Positions 13,600-24,709 of a stretch of DNA of 64,000 bases are shown here, in pieces. Within the stretch, counting starts at the first letter, position 1. Every line of letters begins with the position of its first letter. Below the pieces are notes generated by a model. That model ran no database searches. It was not told the DNA's origin and worked only from the letters and a program-made list of their open reading frames with translations. Origin of the DNA: Ceratotherium simum simum. Its lineage: Eukaryota; Chordata; Mammalia; Perissodactyla; Rhinocerotidae. Both the position numbers and the translations under genes were made by a program. Location: the NCBI RefSeq assembly GCF_000283155.1, contig NW_004454179.1, positions 2,348,629 through 2,412,628 on the forward strand. The letters are read 5' to 3'.

Positions 13600-14010
13600 C
13601 ATTCACTTAACAAATATCTAAGGGCCAGCCATCGAGGCAGGTATCCAACACAGTGGATATACAGCAGTGAGAAAAACATAAAAAATACCCAACTCGCATA
13701 AAATGTACATACCAATCTAGAAAACAGACAGAAAAACACATATAATTTTTTCAGGTTGTGGTAAGCACTTTGAAGAAAAATAAAATGAGAGTAAAAAAAA
13801 TAAAATGAAGGTAAGAGGGACAGACAGCAGGAGGGTAGAAGGGCTGCTATTTTAGATAAGGAAGTCAGAAAAGGGACATTTAAAGGGACATTTGAGCAGA
13901 GGTCTGCCTAAGGGATGAGATGAGCAGTCCATTCAGAAATCTGGGGGAAGATGGTTTCAGACAAAAGGAAGTACTAAGGCCATGAGAGGCCTTAGCTGAC
14001 CTCAAGTAAT
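13600..14010 (-). repeat. L2 fragment
   Basis: Antisense L2: CTATTTTAGATAAGGAAGTC, GACATTTGAGCAGAGGTCTG, CATTCAGAAATCTGGGGGAA. Confidence 0.75.
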
Positions 14011-14339
14011 AGCAAAGAAGTCAATATGCCCAGAGTGGGTAAGAGAGAGGATGATAGGAGACAATGTCAAAGAACACTCAAGATTCAACAGATGAGACAG
14101 GAGAGGAAAAGGTTTAAATGTTTCAAGTACATGATTCATACCAACTTGGTTCCTGGCTTCCGCAGGAGTCCATTATATTCCAAACACACAGGCAAAAAGG
14201 TAAGTCCACAACTGCAATGTACCATTTATCTGACTTGGAACTAAGCAAAAAATGTGCTGCAGATGTCCAAATTAGCATAAACTTCCTAAAGAAAATTGCT
14301 TTGGGAAGCCATGTGATATCAAATCCGGAGTCATTAAGA

Positions 14340-14720
14340 TTTTCATTTCTTTTAACTCTGGTTAAGCTTCTGCAAATTTACCCCAAAGAAAGTAATATGA
14401 AAGAAAAAGCCATATACAAGGATATATTAACAGAAGCATTATTTACAAAAGCCTAAATGATCAACAAGCAAGTAAATTACGGTGTAACGATAGGTTAAGC
14501 AGCCTCTTGAAAAATATGAAAATTATGTAGAAACATGGTGGGGGGGAGGAGAATAGAAAATTATATCTCTGCTACTATTACAACCCCACAAAAAAAGATA
14601 TATACGAATACAGATTGGAAAGAAACAAAAACGATGACAGTTGGTTCTGCTGGGGAGGCAGGATTATTCTTACTGCTTATAAAATAACACTTGTTCAATG
14701 CAAATCAGATTGCTTTGTTC
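14340..14720 (+). repeat. L1 3' fragment
   Basis: L1-like: CAAATTTACCCCAAAGAAAG, GCATTATTTACAAAAGCCTA. Diverged. Confidence 0.6.
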
Positions 14721-15524
14721 TGGTTTTACTACTTTATTACAATATTAAGGCCTAGAATTACAATAGATAGATACAATAGATAACAATAGAAATTATTGTG
14801 ATCCTGTACTTGACAAGAGGGCCACACTCATCTCTATTCCATGAAGGTCTTCTCAATAACCCTGCAATATCTGATGGTACTGACTATTCTTTCTTGAAGC
14901 TTCTTTCCTTAGCCTCCATAGCCACAGACACATTCCCAGGCCTTCACTCACCCACATCTCGACTTCCATGTCCTCTTCTCCCTTCTGGTTTCTAACAAAA
15001 GTTACTTCTTATCTGTTTTTCATTTTCTTCTCCCTTCTCTCTATAAACATGACTCTTGAGAGATGTGTACCTTCAACCCCAGTCTCTTTTCCAAAACTCC
15101 CTAACCACAAACCCATCACCCATTAGGAATTTCCTCTCAGACCAGATGGGAAGACATAGCAAACTTTACACGTCTTGAATCAAATCATCATTACACCAAA
15201 CTGCTTTTCTCTCAGTTGACTCCCCTACATTCAATAGTGCCATGATTCTCAATCAATGGAAGGAATCTTAGCACAACCCTGCCATCAAATCTACCACCAT
15301 CATGATCTACTCTATCACTAAGTACCACTGGTCCCTTTCTCTTCCCATTCTAGTAATATCTAAGTCTAATCTTAGGTCTTCGTGGTCCTTATTATTTCTA
15401 TGAGCTTGATTACAGAAAATTCCTAAATAGTTTTTCTGACCCTGGCTAAAAAACTAAAATCAAATAAAAAAACTCAACCTCTCTGTTGCTAAAAAAAAAA
15501 AAAGCAGCAGCAGCAGCCTTCAAT

Positions 15525-15760
15525 ATCTGGGTACTGTGAAAGTATTCCACGTGCATTTCTCATTTAATCCTCATAACAAACCAGAAGTAGACACGATTAT
15601 TATTTCCATTTTGTAGATTAAAAAAAAAATAGAGATTTAGGAAGATTAATAATTAGCCAAAGGATACAGAGATGGCAAGTAGTGGAACAGGCATCCAACC
15701 CAGGCAGCTTCCTCCAGAGCCTATATTCTTGATCACCGTTACTTGGCCCAAGTCCTAGGC
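15525..15760 (-). repeat. MIR SINE
   Basis: Antisense MIR: TCATTTAATCCTCATAACAA, CATTTTGTAGATT. Confidence 0.75.
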
Positions 15761-15849
15761 CTGTCAGTCAGGCTACAACATAACCCTGCCTTAATTAAAG
15801 CCTGCTGCCTACCTCTGGGCCATTCTTATTCCCAAATGAGAATAGAATA

Positions 15850-16085
15850 GTGCAATATTTAAGAATCTTGAGCTCTGAGGTCAACCTGTTTAGGCTCAAA
15901 TCCGAGTCCTACCATTTAACACACGACTGGACAAATTACCTTTTTCTAAACTCGTTTCTTCCTCTATAAAATGGGAATACTAAAGGTGCCTACCTCGTGG
16001 AGTTGGGAAGATTAAAAGCGATTAACCACAGAAAATAGTAACCCACTGCCCAGCTCAGAGCAAGCCCTCAGTAAATGTCAGCTAT
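15850..16085 (+). repeat. MIR SINE
   Basis: Sense MIR: GAGCTCTGAGGTCAACCTGT, CTTCCTCTATAAAATGGGAA, GAGTTGGGAAGATTAAA. Confidence 0.82.
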
Positions 16086-16254
16086 CCTAATTCCAGCCCC
16101 CTGCAATTTCTGCCTATTCTTTTCCCGCCTAGCTTTGAAGATCAAGGTCTTGTACAGTCTACAGTAATCTGTTCCCCACTCTGGATGCCTGGAATATTTT
16201 TTGCTCACTTGTCATTAACCATAAGTTGATCTGTACTTTAATAAAAATAACAAC

Positions 16255-16480
16255 ATCATTCGTAATACCCACTATATGCAGGGACTGTTTTAAGCACTCC
16301 ACATGGATTTACTCATTTTAATCCTTATCACAACTTTATGACGTAGGTACTATTATTATCCTTCTTTTGCAGGTGATGAAACTAAGGCACAGAAAGGTTA
16401 AACAGCATGCCTAAGGTCATACAACTAATAGGTGGGGGAGCCCAAAAAGTCTAGTTCCAGAATCCATGGTCTTAATGTTT
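16255..16480 (-). repeat. MIR SINE
   Basis: Antisense MIR: CACTATATGCAGGGACTGTT, CAGGTGATGAAACTAAGGCA, AAGGTCATACAACTAATAGG. Confidence 0.85.
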
Positions 16481-16698
16481 CACATCTGTGTTTTCCTGTC
16501 TCCTCTAGGAAACTGCAGCCTTCTCAAAAACAAGAATGGCGTCTTCTTTAGATTCTCAACGAGGCCAAATACAGACTCTTCCAGAGACTGACATGCAACA
16601 AATATTTGATGGAGTGATATTCCCAATGCCGCATGATCATTTGCACCAAGACCTAAGCCCTCTGTTTGCATTACTCTGTTCTCTCACCACCCCTTTTC

Positions 16699-16919
16699 TT
16701 TTCTTTTTTTTTTTTTAAAGATTTTTTATTTATCTTTTTTCCCCCCAAAGCCCCAGTAGATAGTTGTATGTCATAGCTGCACATCCTTCCAGTTGCTGTA
16801 TGTGGGATGCGGCCTCAGCATGGCCGGAGAAGCGGTACGTCGGTGCGCGCCCGGGATCCGAACCCGGGCCGCCAGCAGCGGAGCGTGCACACTTAACCGC
16901 TAAGCCACGGGGCCGGCCC
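16699..16919 (-). mobile_element. ERE SINE, short form, well preserved
   Basis: Near-consensus reverse-strand ERE with intact B box complement GGATCCGAACC. TSD TCACCACCCCTTTTC, perfect, which suggests a fairly recent insertion. Confidence 0.96.
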
Positions 16920-17359
16920 TCACCACCCCTTTTCAATAACAACTTTAAATTACGTGCACCCAAGCTACTATAAACATCATAATATTGGTTAGTATTCTGT
17001 ACGAATGTGGGATTTGGTTCATATCCTAACATTCGGGAGCACCTCTCTTTCCAGCACTCACAATTTTAACTCTACTATTCCAAAACTAAAAAGCAAGCGA
17101 ATGCAATCTCAGGAAACTTTTTTTCAATATTTTGACTACAGTTGCATTCCTTTTCATCATCAAGAACTAAATGGAGAAAACACAAAGCAAGACTTTGCTT
17201 CAATTTTATCAACAGCTATTTGAAAGCATTTTAAACTGATATTTCTACTCAACCCAACTCCATTCTTCTTCCACTCCAAAGACAAACAACACACAAATGC
17301 CTTCACGTCCACTCTCTCTGGGGTACTAGATCAATAGGGAAGAAAAAAAAATCCTACTT

Positions 17360-17735
17360 CTTCAAGACTCTTTCGTTTGCATCATTTTCTCCCCCTCATA
17401 ACATTCCAATCATACTTCCTTCATTTCTTCAAAGGTACTAAAGCCCTTTCATACTCAGTCTTTCACATATGGTACTCCCCTGCTTGGAACTTGCTTCCCT
17501 ATACTTTTCCACTAATTCTTCAATTTTTAGGTCTGCTTAACTACCATTTTCTCAGAGAAGCTCTCTCTATATCTCCAATCTAAATTGATGTCCTCTTTTT
17601 AGAGTCTCTCATTCTTTTTAGAGTCTCATTCTCTATTTATCCTTTACAGAATTATCACAGTTTGCAATTGTGTTTATTTTTGTGACTATCTAATTTCTTC
17701 TCTCCCCTACAGGACTATAAGTTCATAAAGTCTGA
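17360..17735 (+). repeat. L2 3'-end fragment
   Basis: L2-like: CTGCTTGGAACTTGCTTCCC, CTCAGAGAAGCTCTCTCTAT, CAGGACTATAAGTTCATAAA. Confidence 0.75.
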
Positions 17736-17742
17736 GACCAAA

Positions 17743-18066
17743 TCATGAAGACACACATTCTGACTTCCTGCCTTCCCACACCTTCCATGTTCTCAGTGGT
17801 GCTCTGGAGAACAAGCAATTATTTGCTTGTGGGCCATAGACAAATTGATCCAGGGAACTCTGCATATCCTCAAATGGTTGATCAAATGCCTCAGTGGCCT
17901 TTGTCCTGAAGAGATCCCCAGTCTCCATCACCTCCCACTCTGCTGGCCCAACAACATTTAAGGGGACAATTGATGTGCCTGGCCACTGTTTCTCTATGTT
18001 GACTTTAAGCTCTCCACAGTTCACTGAAATGGTCATGGTTTTATGAACCCTACTCCACATTTGCAC
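17743..18066 (-). other. Unassigned 107-codon open frame
   Basis: An uninterrupted ATG-to-stop frame antisense to the preceding L2 direction, with no recognised family. It contains acidic stretches and no membrane segment. It lies in an intron, on the same strand as CPEB3, with no splice or promoter signal I can support. It could be a fragment of an old repeat or processed transcript, or chance. Confidence 0.2.
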
Positions 18067-18313
18067 AGGTAAACCTGCTGGGTGGATGAATCGTTCTGTT
18101 TATTTCATTAGGCATATACTTTCTGAGAAAAAGGCCGAAGGGTTCAATGGGGGATGGTTCAAATTTTCCTGTCTATTTACATATAAGCCTAAAACATACA
18201 GCCAAACAAACTGTACCTGATGATCAACCTGAGATGACCTAAAGAAAAGTACAATCAGCAAGAAGGGCATTACCAAGAAGGCACAGACTTGAATTAAAAC
18301 CTAAGGAATTTAT

Positions 18314-18612
18314 GGGGCTGGCCCCATGGCTTAGCAGTTGAGGGCACGCACTCAGCTACTGGCGGCCCGGGTTCGGATCCCAGGCGCGCACCGACGTATC
18401 GCTTCTCCGGCCATGCTGAGGCCGCATACCACATACAGCAACTAGAAGGATGTGCAGCTATGACATACAACTATCTACTGGGGCTTTGAGTGAAAAAAGG
18501 AGGAGGATTGGCAATAGATGTTAGCTCAGAGCCGGTCTTCCTCAGCAAAAAGAGGAGGATTAGCATGGATGTTAGCTCAGGGCTGATCTTCCTCACAAAC
18601 ACACAAAAAAAC
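18314..18612 (+). mobile_element. ERE SINE, long form with two tail modules
   Basis: ERE body to GGGGCTTTGAG, then two stem-loop modules (AGGAGGATTGGC... and AGGAGGATTAGC...), then (CA)n and A-rich tail. TSD CCTAAGGAATTTA. Confidence 0.96.
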
Positions 18613-18904
18613 CCTAAGGAATTTAAGGAAAAGCAGAAAAAGTACAAGGAGGCATTATTAAGAAGTCACAGAACAATTTGGGGGGAATTACTTAGATGTT
18701 CCCAACATTCAAAGCAATGGGCATGGATTCTCAAAGTTACTTCAATCTTGGAATAACATCAAATTTCTTTTGGTCCTCCCAAAATAGGTCAACCTTCAGA
18801 CTTTAGCTGAGAGAAAAACACAACAGGGGCCAACAGTATAATAATTATTTCTCCTCCCTGACCCCAATCACCAGAAAGGCAATCTGCTCTCTGAGGATGT
18901 AAAC

Positions 18905-19040
18905 CTGAGGACCAGAATCAGGAGATTTAGATTCTCTTCTTGGTCTGGCTCTCACTGGTCCATCTCAACATTTGACCTCAGCTGTAAAATAAGGGCATTA
19001 CCTCTAATATTTTATGGTTCTATATTATAATGCTGTTATA
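18905..19040 (+). repeat. MIR fragment
   Basis: Sense MIR: CTCAGCTGTAAAATAAGGGC and upstream TCTTGGTCTGGCTCTCACTG. Confidence 0.65.
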
Positions 19041-19419
19041 TAGGAGTGGTACCAAAAAGTATGAGTTCATAGAGCTGCTAAACTCTGTATTGCTCAGACC
19101 AACCCAAATGTTCTCTGTTCAATTCTCAGTAACAAATTTAAGTAGGATATTGTAACCATGACATATATACAGAAAAAGAAGACAAGAAGAATGATGATTA
19201 GAAACCATAAGACACAAGGTATGACTGACAGAAGTAAAAATGTTTAGCTTAGAAAAGAGAAGATTTAAAGAGAAACTGATAGTCCTTTAAGTACCAAGAG
19301 ACAGATGTCACAACGATGACTTATTCTGTTTTACATTATAGGACACAACTGACCAATAGGTAAAGATTGCAGCAAAGCATTTGACTCAATAGAAGAACAA
19401 AATTTAGGAATTAGGTCTG

Positions 19420-19667
19420 GGGCCGGCCCGTGGCTTAGCGGTTAAGTGCGTGTGCTCCGATGCTGGCGGCCCGTGTTCGGAACCCCGGGCGTGCACCAAC
19501 GCACTGCTTCTCTAGCCGTGCTGAGGCCGCGTCCCACATACAGCAACTAGAAGAATATGCAACTATGACATACAACTATCTACTGGGGCTTTGGGGGAAA
19601 AAAAATAAAAAATAAAAATTATAAAAAAAAAAAAAAAACAATAGTATTAAAAAAAAAAAAAAAAAAA
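19420..19667 (+). mobile_element. ERE SINE, short form with double poly-A
   Basis: Complete body; the tail has two long A runs separated by CAATAGTATT. TSD GAATTAGGTCTG, perfect. Confidence 0.95.
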
Positions 19668-19767
19668 GAATTAGGTCTGCAAATATATAGACTCCCTCTG
19701 AAATAAACTGCCTCCTTTGTTATTTGATGTCTCAGAACTGAATGAGCAGTTTTCTGGGCTTATTTTA

Positions 19768-19918
19768 GAGCAGGAGTCAACAAACTTTCTGAAAAGGGAT
19801 TTGAGGGCCACACATAGTCTCTGTTACATACTCTTCTTGTAGTGTATGTTTTTACAACCCTTAAAAATATAAAAACTATCCTTAGCTTGCAGGCTATACA
19901 AAAACAGGTAGTACGTTG
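19768..19918 (+). repeat. hAT-Charlie-like DNA relic
   Basis: Same family as 51761-51947: AGGAGTCAACAAACTTTCTG, then AAAGGGATTTGAGGGCCACA. Confidence 0.6.
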
Positions 19919-19920
19919 GC

Positions 19921-20217
19921 CCCTGTCCAATAGAAATATGAGTCACGTATGTAATTTAAAATTTTCCAATATCTACATTTTAAAAGGTAAAAAGAAACAG
20001 GTGAAGTTAACTTTAACATATTTCATTTAATCCAACATATCCCAAAAATTATCATTTTAACATGTAAACAGAATTACTGAGATCTTTTACCTTTTTTTTA
20101 AACTAAGTCTTTGAAATCCAATGTATATTTTACACTTACAGCATATCTCAGTTCAAATTAGTCTCATTTAAGTGCTCATTAGCTACATGTGGCTAGTGGC
20201 TATCATACTAGATAGAG
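19921..20217 (+). repeat. TIR DNA-transposon relic
   Basis: Begins CCTGTCCAATAGAAATATGA and ends GTGGCTAGTGGCTATCATAC, the two ends forming imperfect terminal inverted repeats. Non-coding; family not assigned. Confidence 0.6.
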
Positions 20218-20499
20218 TAGTTTCAGAGAAACTTGTGCATTCCATTGAAAAACAGAAGAGATGACCTTTTAATCAATATTTATTTCTAATGATTCAAATC
20301 AATGAGAAAAAAATGGAATAGGCAATAAATGACCTTTGGAATGACTGGCATGCAACCAGGAAAAATAAAGCTGGATCCTTTCTTGTGTCTTACTCCAAAA
20401 TAAATTGCAGACAGAAATGAGTAGTCAATGTAAAAAAGTAAAATAAATTCAAATGGCCAGTAAAGAGGGACAAAAACGCCAAAAAAGGATGTTATTTTA

Positions 20500-21240
20500 A
20501 CCATCAGATTGCCAAAGAATGAAAAAGAGTCATTTCTCCAGACCTCAATAAAACTGAGTTTTGTAAATCAGGTACTATTGGTGGGAACATAAATGTGTAT
20601 GATCTTCCTTAAGGGCAGCTTGGCGTCCTGTATAAGTATGTACTTCACTTTGGGAAGTTCACCCTAAGAGATAATTATAAAAGGGCAAAAAGATGAAGGC
20701 ACAAGGATATTCACTGAAGCATGATCCATGAGAGCAAACAGCTAAAAGCAACTTAAATGGACTAATTAAACAAAATAAGGTCATTAATGATAATGTAGAA
20801 AGATATTGACATGGCTAGCGGGAAAATGCAAGTTTTGTATAACACATATACTGTGATCCCATTTATGTAAAATATAAACTTTCATATAAATGTATATATT
20901 CATAAAGAGATATCAGAAGGATATTTAATAAAATGTATACAGTGATCATTTCTTTTTTTTTTTTGGTGAGGAAGATTGCCCCTGAGCCAGTCTTCCTCTA
21001 TTTTGTATGTGGGACGCCGCCATAGCATAGTTTGATGAGTGGTGTGTAGGTCCGTGCCCGGGATCCAAACCCACAAACCCCGGGCCACTGAAGTGGAGCA
21101 TGTGAACTTAACCACTACGCCACTGGGCCAACCTCGATCATTTCTGGTAGAGGTAGATTTGGGATAATTTCCTTTGGACATGACCATATACATATGTCTA
21201 TCTTAGTTTTTATTTTTTACAATGATCATCTGACACCTTT
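20500..21240 (+). repeat. L1 3' fragment interrupted by an ERE
   Basis: L1-like: GGTACTATTGGTGGGAACAT, AAGGATATTCACTGAAGCAT. Continues after the ERE at 20954-21135. Confidence 0.65.
20954..21135 (-). mobile_element. ERE SINE with shortened single module
   Basis: Reverse-strand ERE; module reduced (GAGGAAGATTGCCCCTGAGC then CAGTCTTCCTC). TSD GATCATTTCT. It sits inside L1-like sequence. Confidence 0.93.
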
Positions 21241-21258
21241 TATCCCAGAATCATTTTT

Positions 21259-21466
21259 TTTTTATAATTTTATTTATTTATTTATTTTTCCCCCAAAGCC
21301 CCAGGAGATAGTTGTATGTCATAGTTGCACATTCTTCTAGTTGCTGTATGTGGGACACGGCCTCAGCATGGCCGGAGAAGCAGTGCGTCTGTGCGCGCCC
21401 GGGATCCGAACCCGGGCCGCCTGCATCGGAGCGCACACACTTAACTGCTAAGCCACGGGGCCGGCC
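21259..21466 (-). mobile_element. ERE SINE, short form
   Basis: Well-preserved reverse-strand ERE with poly-T and (TTTA)n. TSD CCCAGAATCATTTTT, perfect. It lies immediately left of the three-copy array. Confidence 0.96.
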
Positions 21467-21497
21467 CCCAGAATCATTTTTACAACCTTCTTGACAT

Positions 21498-21840
21498 GAT
21501 GATTTTTTTTCAATTGGCACTCTTAGAAATATCTTTTATACATGTCATTTTACAGAGTGTGCTACATGCACCACAGTGTCATGAACACATTCGTTCATTG
21601 AAACAACACTGTCTTGATTCACTTGTGCCACTAGTACTCTCAGGAACATCTTTTTATACATGTGACTTTACAAGGGCGTATTACATGCAGCACAGTGTGG
21701 TGAAATAACACTAGCTGATTCAACAAATTATTAGCACTCTTAGAAACATGTTTTAAACATGAGTCTTTACACAGTGCCATACGTGCACCACAAAGTGGTG
21801 AAGACATTCCTTCACTGAAATAATCAGCATGATGATTTTT
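21498..21840. repeat. Three-copy diverged tandem array with internal palindromes
   Basis: Three head-to-tail units start near 21517, 21634 and 21734 (periods 117 and 100). Shared blocks: GCACTCTTAGAAACAT, TTTATACATG..., TTTACA-AGTG, then a CACCACAGTGTGGTG-like imperfect palindrome in each unit. The middle unit lacks about 17 bp that units 1 and 3 keep. The array is bounded by CATGATGATTTTT at 21495 and 21828. I do not recognise the sequence. Confidence 0.8.
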
Positions 21841-22555
21841 ATCTTTTCTGATTAATCTAAAACTTATTTTTTAACTTTAAAAATTCTTGGAAAGAATTAA
21901 CAGAAGAATGTTAAAAGTAAACAGCCCTCTAGTTAGTAACTTATTTTCATAGGTTATAAAGAGAGTGAGAAGTATAGGTGACAGACAAACCAATTAAACC
22001 AGACATAAAAGGAAGCCACTTGCCTTTCCCAGGTTAAGCTATAATTTGATCCCTGTACAAAGTACAGGAAGGACAAGTATTTTGACTCCATCTTCTTGCA
22101 GTGAGTAATGTTACAAAATAATACATATCAAAAAACATTTCTTTAGAGATAAAAGACACCCTTGAAATATATCTACAGAACATAAAACAAGAAGAAAATT
22201 TCCTTTTTAACTCAAAACACTCTTCTATATAAATCTAGAAACATACTCAGAGTTAATATCATCAGACAACTTCCCTAGATTCCCCAGAAACAACAAACTA
22301 TGAACAAAGTAACATATTTTCACGGCTTTATAAATTATCAAAGAAGTCTACCAAAAATAAGGGAAGCAAGCTCATGTGAAGAGTCCTTTACTAGTTTGCC
22401 CTCTACCCCTTAACAGGCCAAGTCACTTAAGATACAGATATGGATAAAGGTAATTTCATACAACATCATTCTTCTGCCACTAGGTTTTCCAAGTTTGGGG
22501 TTTATAAGATCTATAAAACCACAAGGCTATGGGATACAAATAAAACTTAACTCTA

Positions 22556-22800
22556 GGGGCCAGCTCGGTGGCTAAGCGGTTAAGTTCACACGCTCTGTTT
22601 TGGCGGCCCAGGGTTCGCAGGTTCGGATCCTGGGTGCAGACCTATGCACCGCTTATCAAGCCATGCTGTGGCAGGTATCCCACATATAAAGTAGAGGAAG
22701 ATGGGCACGGATGTTAGCCCAGGGCCAACCTTCCTCAGCAAAAAGAGGAGGATTAGCAACGGATGTTAGCTCAGGGCTAATCTTCCTCACCAAAAAAAAA
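22556..22800 (+). mobile_element. ERE SINE, second body type, two modules
   Basis: Body of the GGGTTCGCAGGTTCGGATCC / ATAAAGTAGAGGAAGATGGG type, with two modules and an A tail. TSD weak (ACTCTA). It lies 0.34 kb downstream of the 23140 exon on the transcript and antisense to it. Confidence 0.93.
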
Positions 22801-23139
22801 CCCGACTCTAAATAATCTTTTCCTCTTCCATCACTGACATTCCTCAAAACCCTAGATCTTTTCTCTCAAATAATGTAAAGTTAGCACCAGGTTCATTCAC
22901 AACAGACACACAGGACCTCACTGTCAATAAAATAGATGCCACGAAACAATCAGTGTGCTCCTGGGGGAATAGTCTCCAGGTGGAAACAGTAAGATACAAA
23001 AAGATGATCAACATTAAAATGTTTTCTTAATTGAGAGAAAAAAAGTCAACAGCTATTTCAAGAGTTAAAAGGCTGCCTTTTATTGAATCGTCACGCTAGG
23101 AGCAACAGGCAGGCACCAGAGACATTTAATGTGCATTAC

Positions 23140-23229
23140 CTTTAGGAGGAAAATATGACTTGCTTTCAGCTTTGTGAGGCCAGTCTACGACGAGAGGTCC
23201 AAACCTGCGAAAGCTGGCAGTGATCTCAT
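23140..23229 (-). CDS. CPEB3: CPEB3 coding exon: central RRM1
   Basis: Seen: 90 nt, acceptor TTTTGTAG|ATGAG and donor AAAG|GTAATG, phase 1-1, 30 codons reading (D)EITASFRRFGPLVVDWPHKA then ESKSYFPPK(G). This is the first helix and following strand and loop of RRM1. The last codon starts the RNP1 motif, completed in the next exon (K-G|Y-A-F-L-L-F). Known: PLVVDW rather than PLIVDW is, from memory, the CPEB3/CPEB2 form. Skipping keeps frame but would remove the core of RRM1, so an exon-less product should not bind RNA normally. The exon lies between two inverted ERE SINEs (see findings). The upstream intron is only about 2 kb, the downstream one about 21.5 kb. Confidence 0.93.
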
Positions 23230-23633
23230 CTACAAAACAAAGAAGGAATCTTAGTAAAAGAGAAATAAATATTGCAAACAGAATAGAATAAAACATGTCT
23301 TTTTATTTAAAAAATGTTTTGAGAGCTATTTTCTAAAGCATACTTACAGAAGTCAAACCTACTAAGCGAAATACCATTGTTTGGGGAGTACATTTGGTTA
23401 TTCACTTTCAATCATGCAGAATGTGTTTCTAACTATAATTCATTTCCCTTCACTGCCAATAAATTTGATATAAAGAATTTGGAAGAAAAAATGTGACACT
23501 AGCTAAGGTGACCTCTCTGCCAAGGAAAAAGGAGACTCTAAAAATAGGAATGTTCTGTTTTTAGAAAAAAGGCAAAAGTATACAAAATATTTAAAATATG
23601 CTTTCATTCATATGAAAAAAATCTCTAAGATCT

Positions 23634-23672
23634 CTAAGATTATTAATCTTAGATTATTATTATTAATCTAAG
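23634..23672. repeat. Two overlapping AT-rich inverted repeats
   Basis: CTAAGAT-TATTA-ATCTTAG (23634-23652) and CTTAGATTA...TAATCTAAG (23648-23672) share an arm, so only one hairpin can form at a time. Confidence 0.8.
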
Positions 23673-24174
23673 TTTATTAGTCTCCAAGATTATTTTAGAA
23701 ATAGATATGATTCTTTTGGTGAGAAGGGGTAATAAGTAGGTAATTCTATTTGGTGATTAGAAAAAGTTAAAAGCCAATGGTCTCTTTCTCTCACACATAC
23801 CTACTACACATGCTATACAGAAAATATTTCAAAAGTTATAGCTCAATAAATTTATCTTTTCCTTCTGACTTTTGACTTAAAGCAAAAGGTTATAACTTAG
23901 CTCCTCCTCAAGTTTAAGTTGCCATTCCCTCAGCCATGATCAAAACTTTGTCTTAAAGAAAAATCCAATTGATAGATGAGATTAACACTAGTACAAGAAT
24001 AGTTTGAAGGAAAATGAGTCTCCAGCTATGTACAACTTTAAAGCAGTTAAGTCTAAAATAAAACTATTTTTAGAGACTATTCTTCTCTCATCATGAAAAA
24101 AAAGAAAGTTACAATAAATTAGAGAAATGTCATAGCTAGAATAATGCTGGCAAAACAACTCTGCTTTAACAATT

Positions 24175-24422
24175 TTTTTTTTTTCAGATTGGCCCTGCAC
24201 TAACATCTGTTGCCAATCTTCCTCTTTTTTCTTTTTTCTCCCCAAAGTCCCAGTACATAGTTGTATATCATAGTTGTAGAGTTGTAGCTCTTCTATATGG
24301 GACACCGCCTCAGCATGGCTTGATGAGCAGTGAGTAGGTCCACGCCCAGGATCTGAACCAGTGAACCCCGGGCTGCCAAAGCGGAATGCACAAACTCAAC
24401 TGCTACGCCACCGGGCCGGCCC
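24175..24422 (-). mobile_element. ERE SINE in the short RRM1 intron
   Basis: Reverse-strand (sense to CPEB3) ERE with one module. TSD CTGCTTTAACAATT, perfect. Opposite in orientation to the copy at 22556, so the two flank the 90-nt exon. Confidence 0.95.
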
Positions 24423-24709
24423 CTGCTTTAACAATTATTCTTAGTAGATACAAAGCCTACTAGAACTAGAGATGTTGTTTTTTCCCTTAAATTAACTTTG
24501 TCACAGTTTTATTTCATTTGTCCATTCAACAAATATTTATTGACAACCTACTATGTGCTGACTGACTGGCTTTAGGCATAAGTGAAAATTCACTTTTGGA
24601 CTGGCAGTATCTCAAATATACATCAAGAAAAATTCTAATTAGTCTTCATTCTTTTAAAGGCAAGGGGGGCTTTTCATTAATAGGTATCTATATTAAAATA
24701 TTAGATAGT

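Larger units (their letters stand above)
1661..23139 (-). other. CPEB3: Large CPEB3 intron splitting the RNP1 motif
   Basis: About 21.5 kb. It contains ten EREs, several L1, L2, MIR and DNA-transposon relics, the three-copy array at 21.5 kb and an unassigned open frame at 17.74-18.07 kb, all listed separately. Stretches in which I recognise nothing: 3.1-3.8, 4.05-5.05, 5.8-6.8, 7.1-8.1, 8.3-8.75, 9.6-10.3, 11.3-13.6 (a GC-richer patch at 12.1-12.5), 14.75-15.5, 16.93-17.35, 18.1-18.3, 18.65-18.9, 19.05-19.4 and 21.85-22.55 kb. Pyrimidine-rich text at 10.5-11.25 and 14.8-15.3 kb looks L2-like but is too diverged to assign. Confidence 0.85.

Noticed and set aside
16730..17032. Open frames with shared peptides such as GPGSDPGRA and SHIQQLEGCAAMTYNYLLGL
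   Set aside because: They recur at 3.8, 16.7, 21.3, 56.8, 58.6, 60.6 kb and elsewhere because they are translations of ERE SINEs, not a protein family.
21496..21708. 70-codon open frame across the three-copy array
   Set aside because: Its internal similarity reflects the DNA repeat; the third unit is not in the same frame, so coding selection is unlikely.
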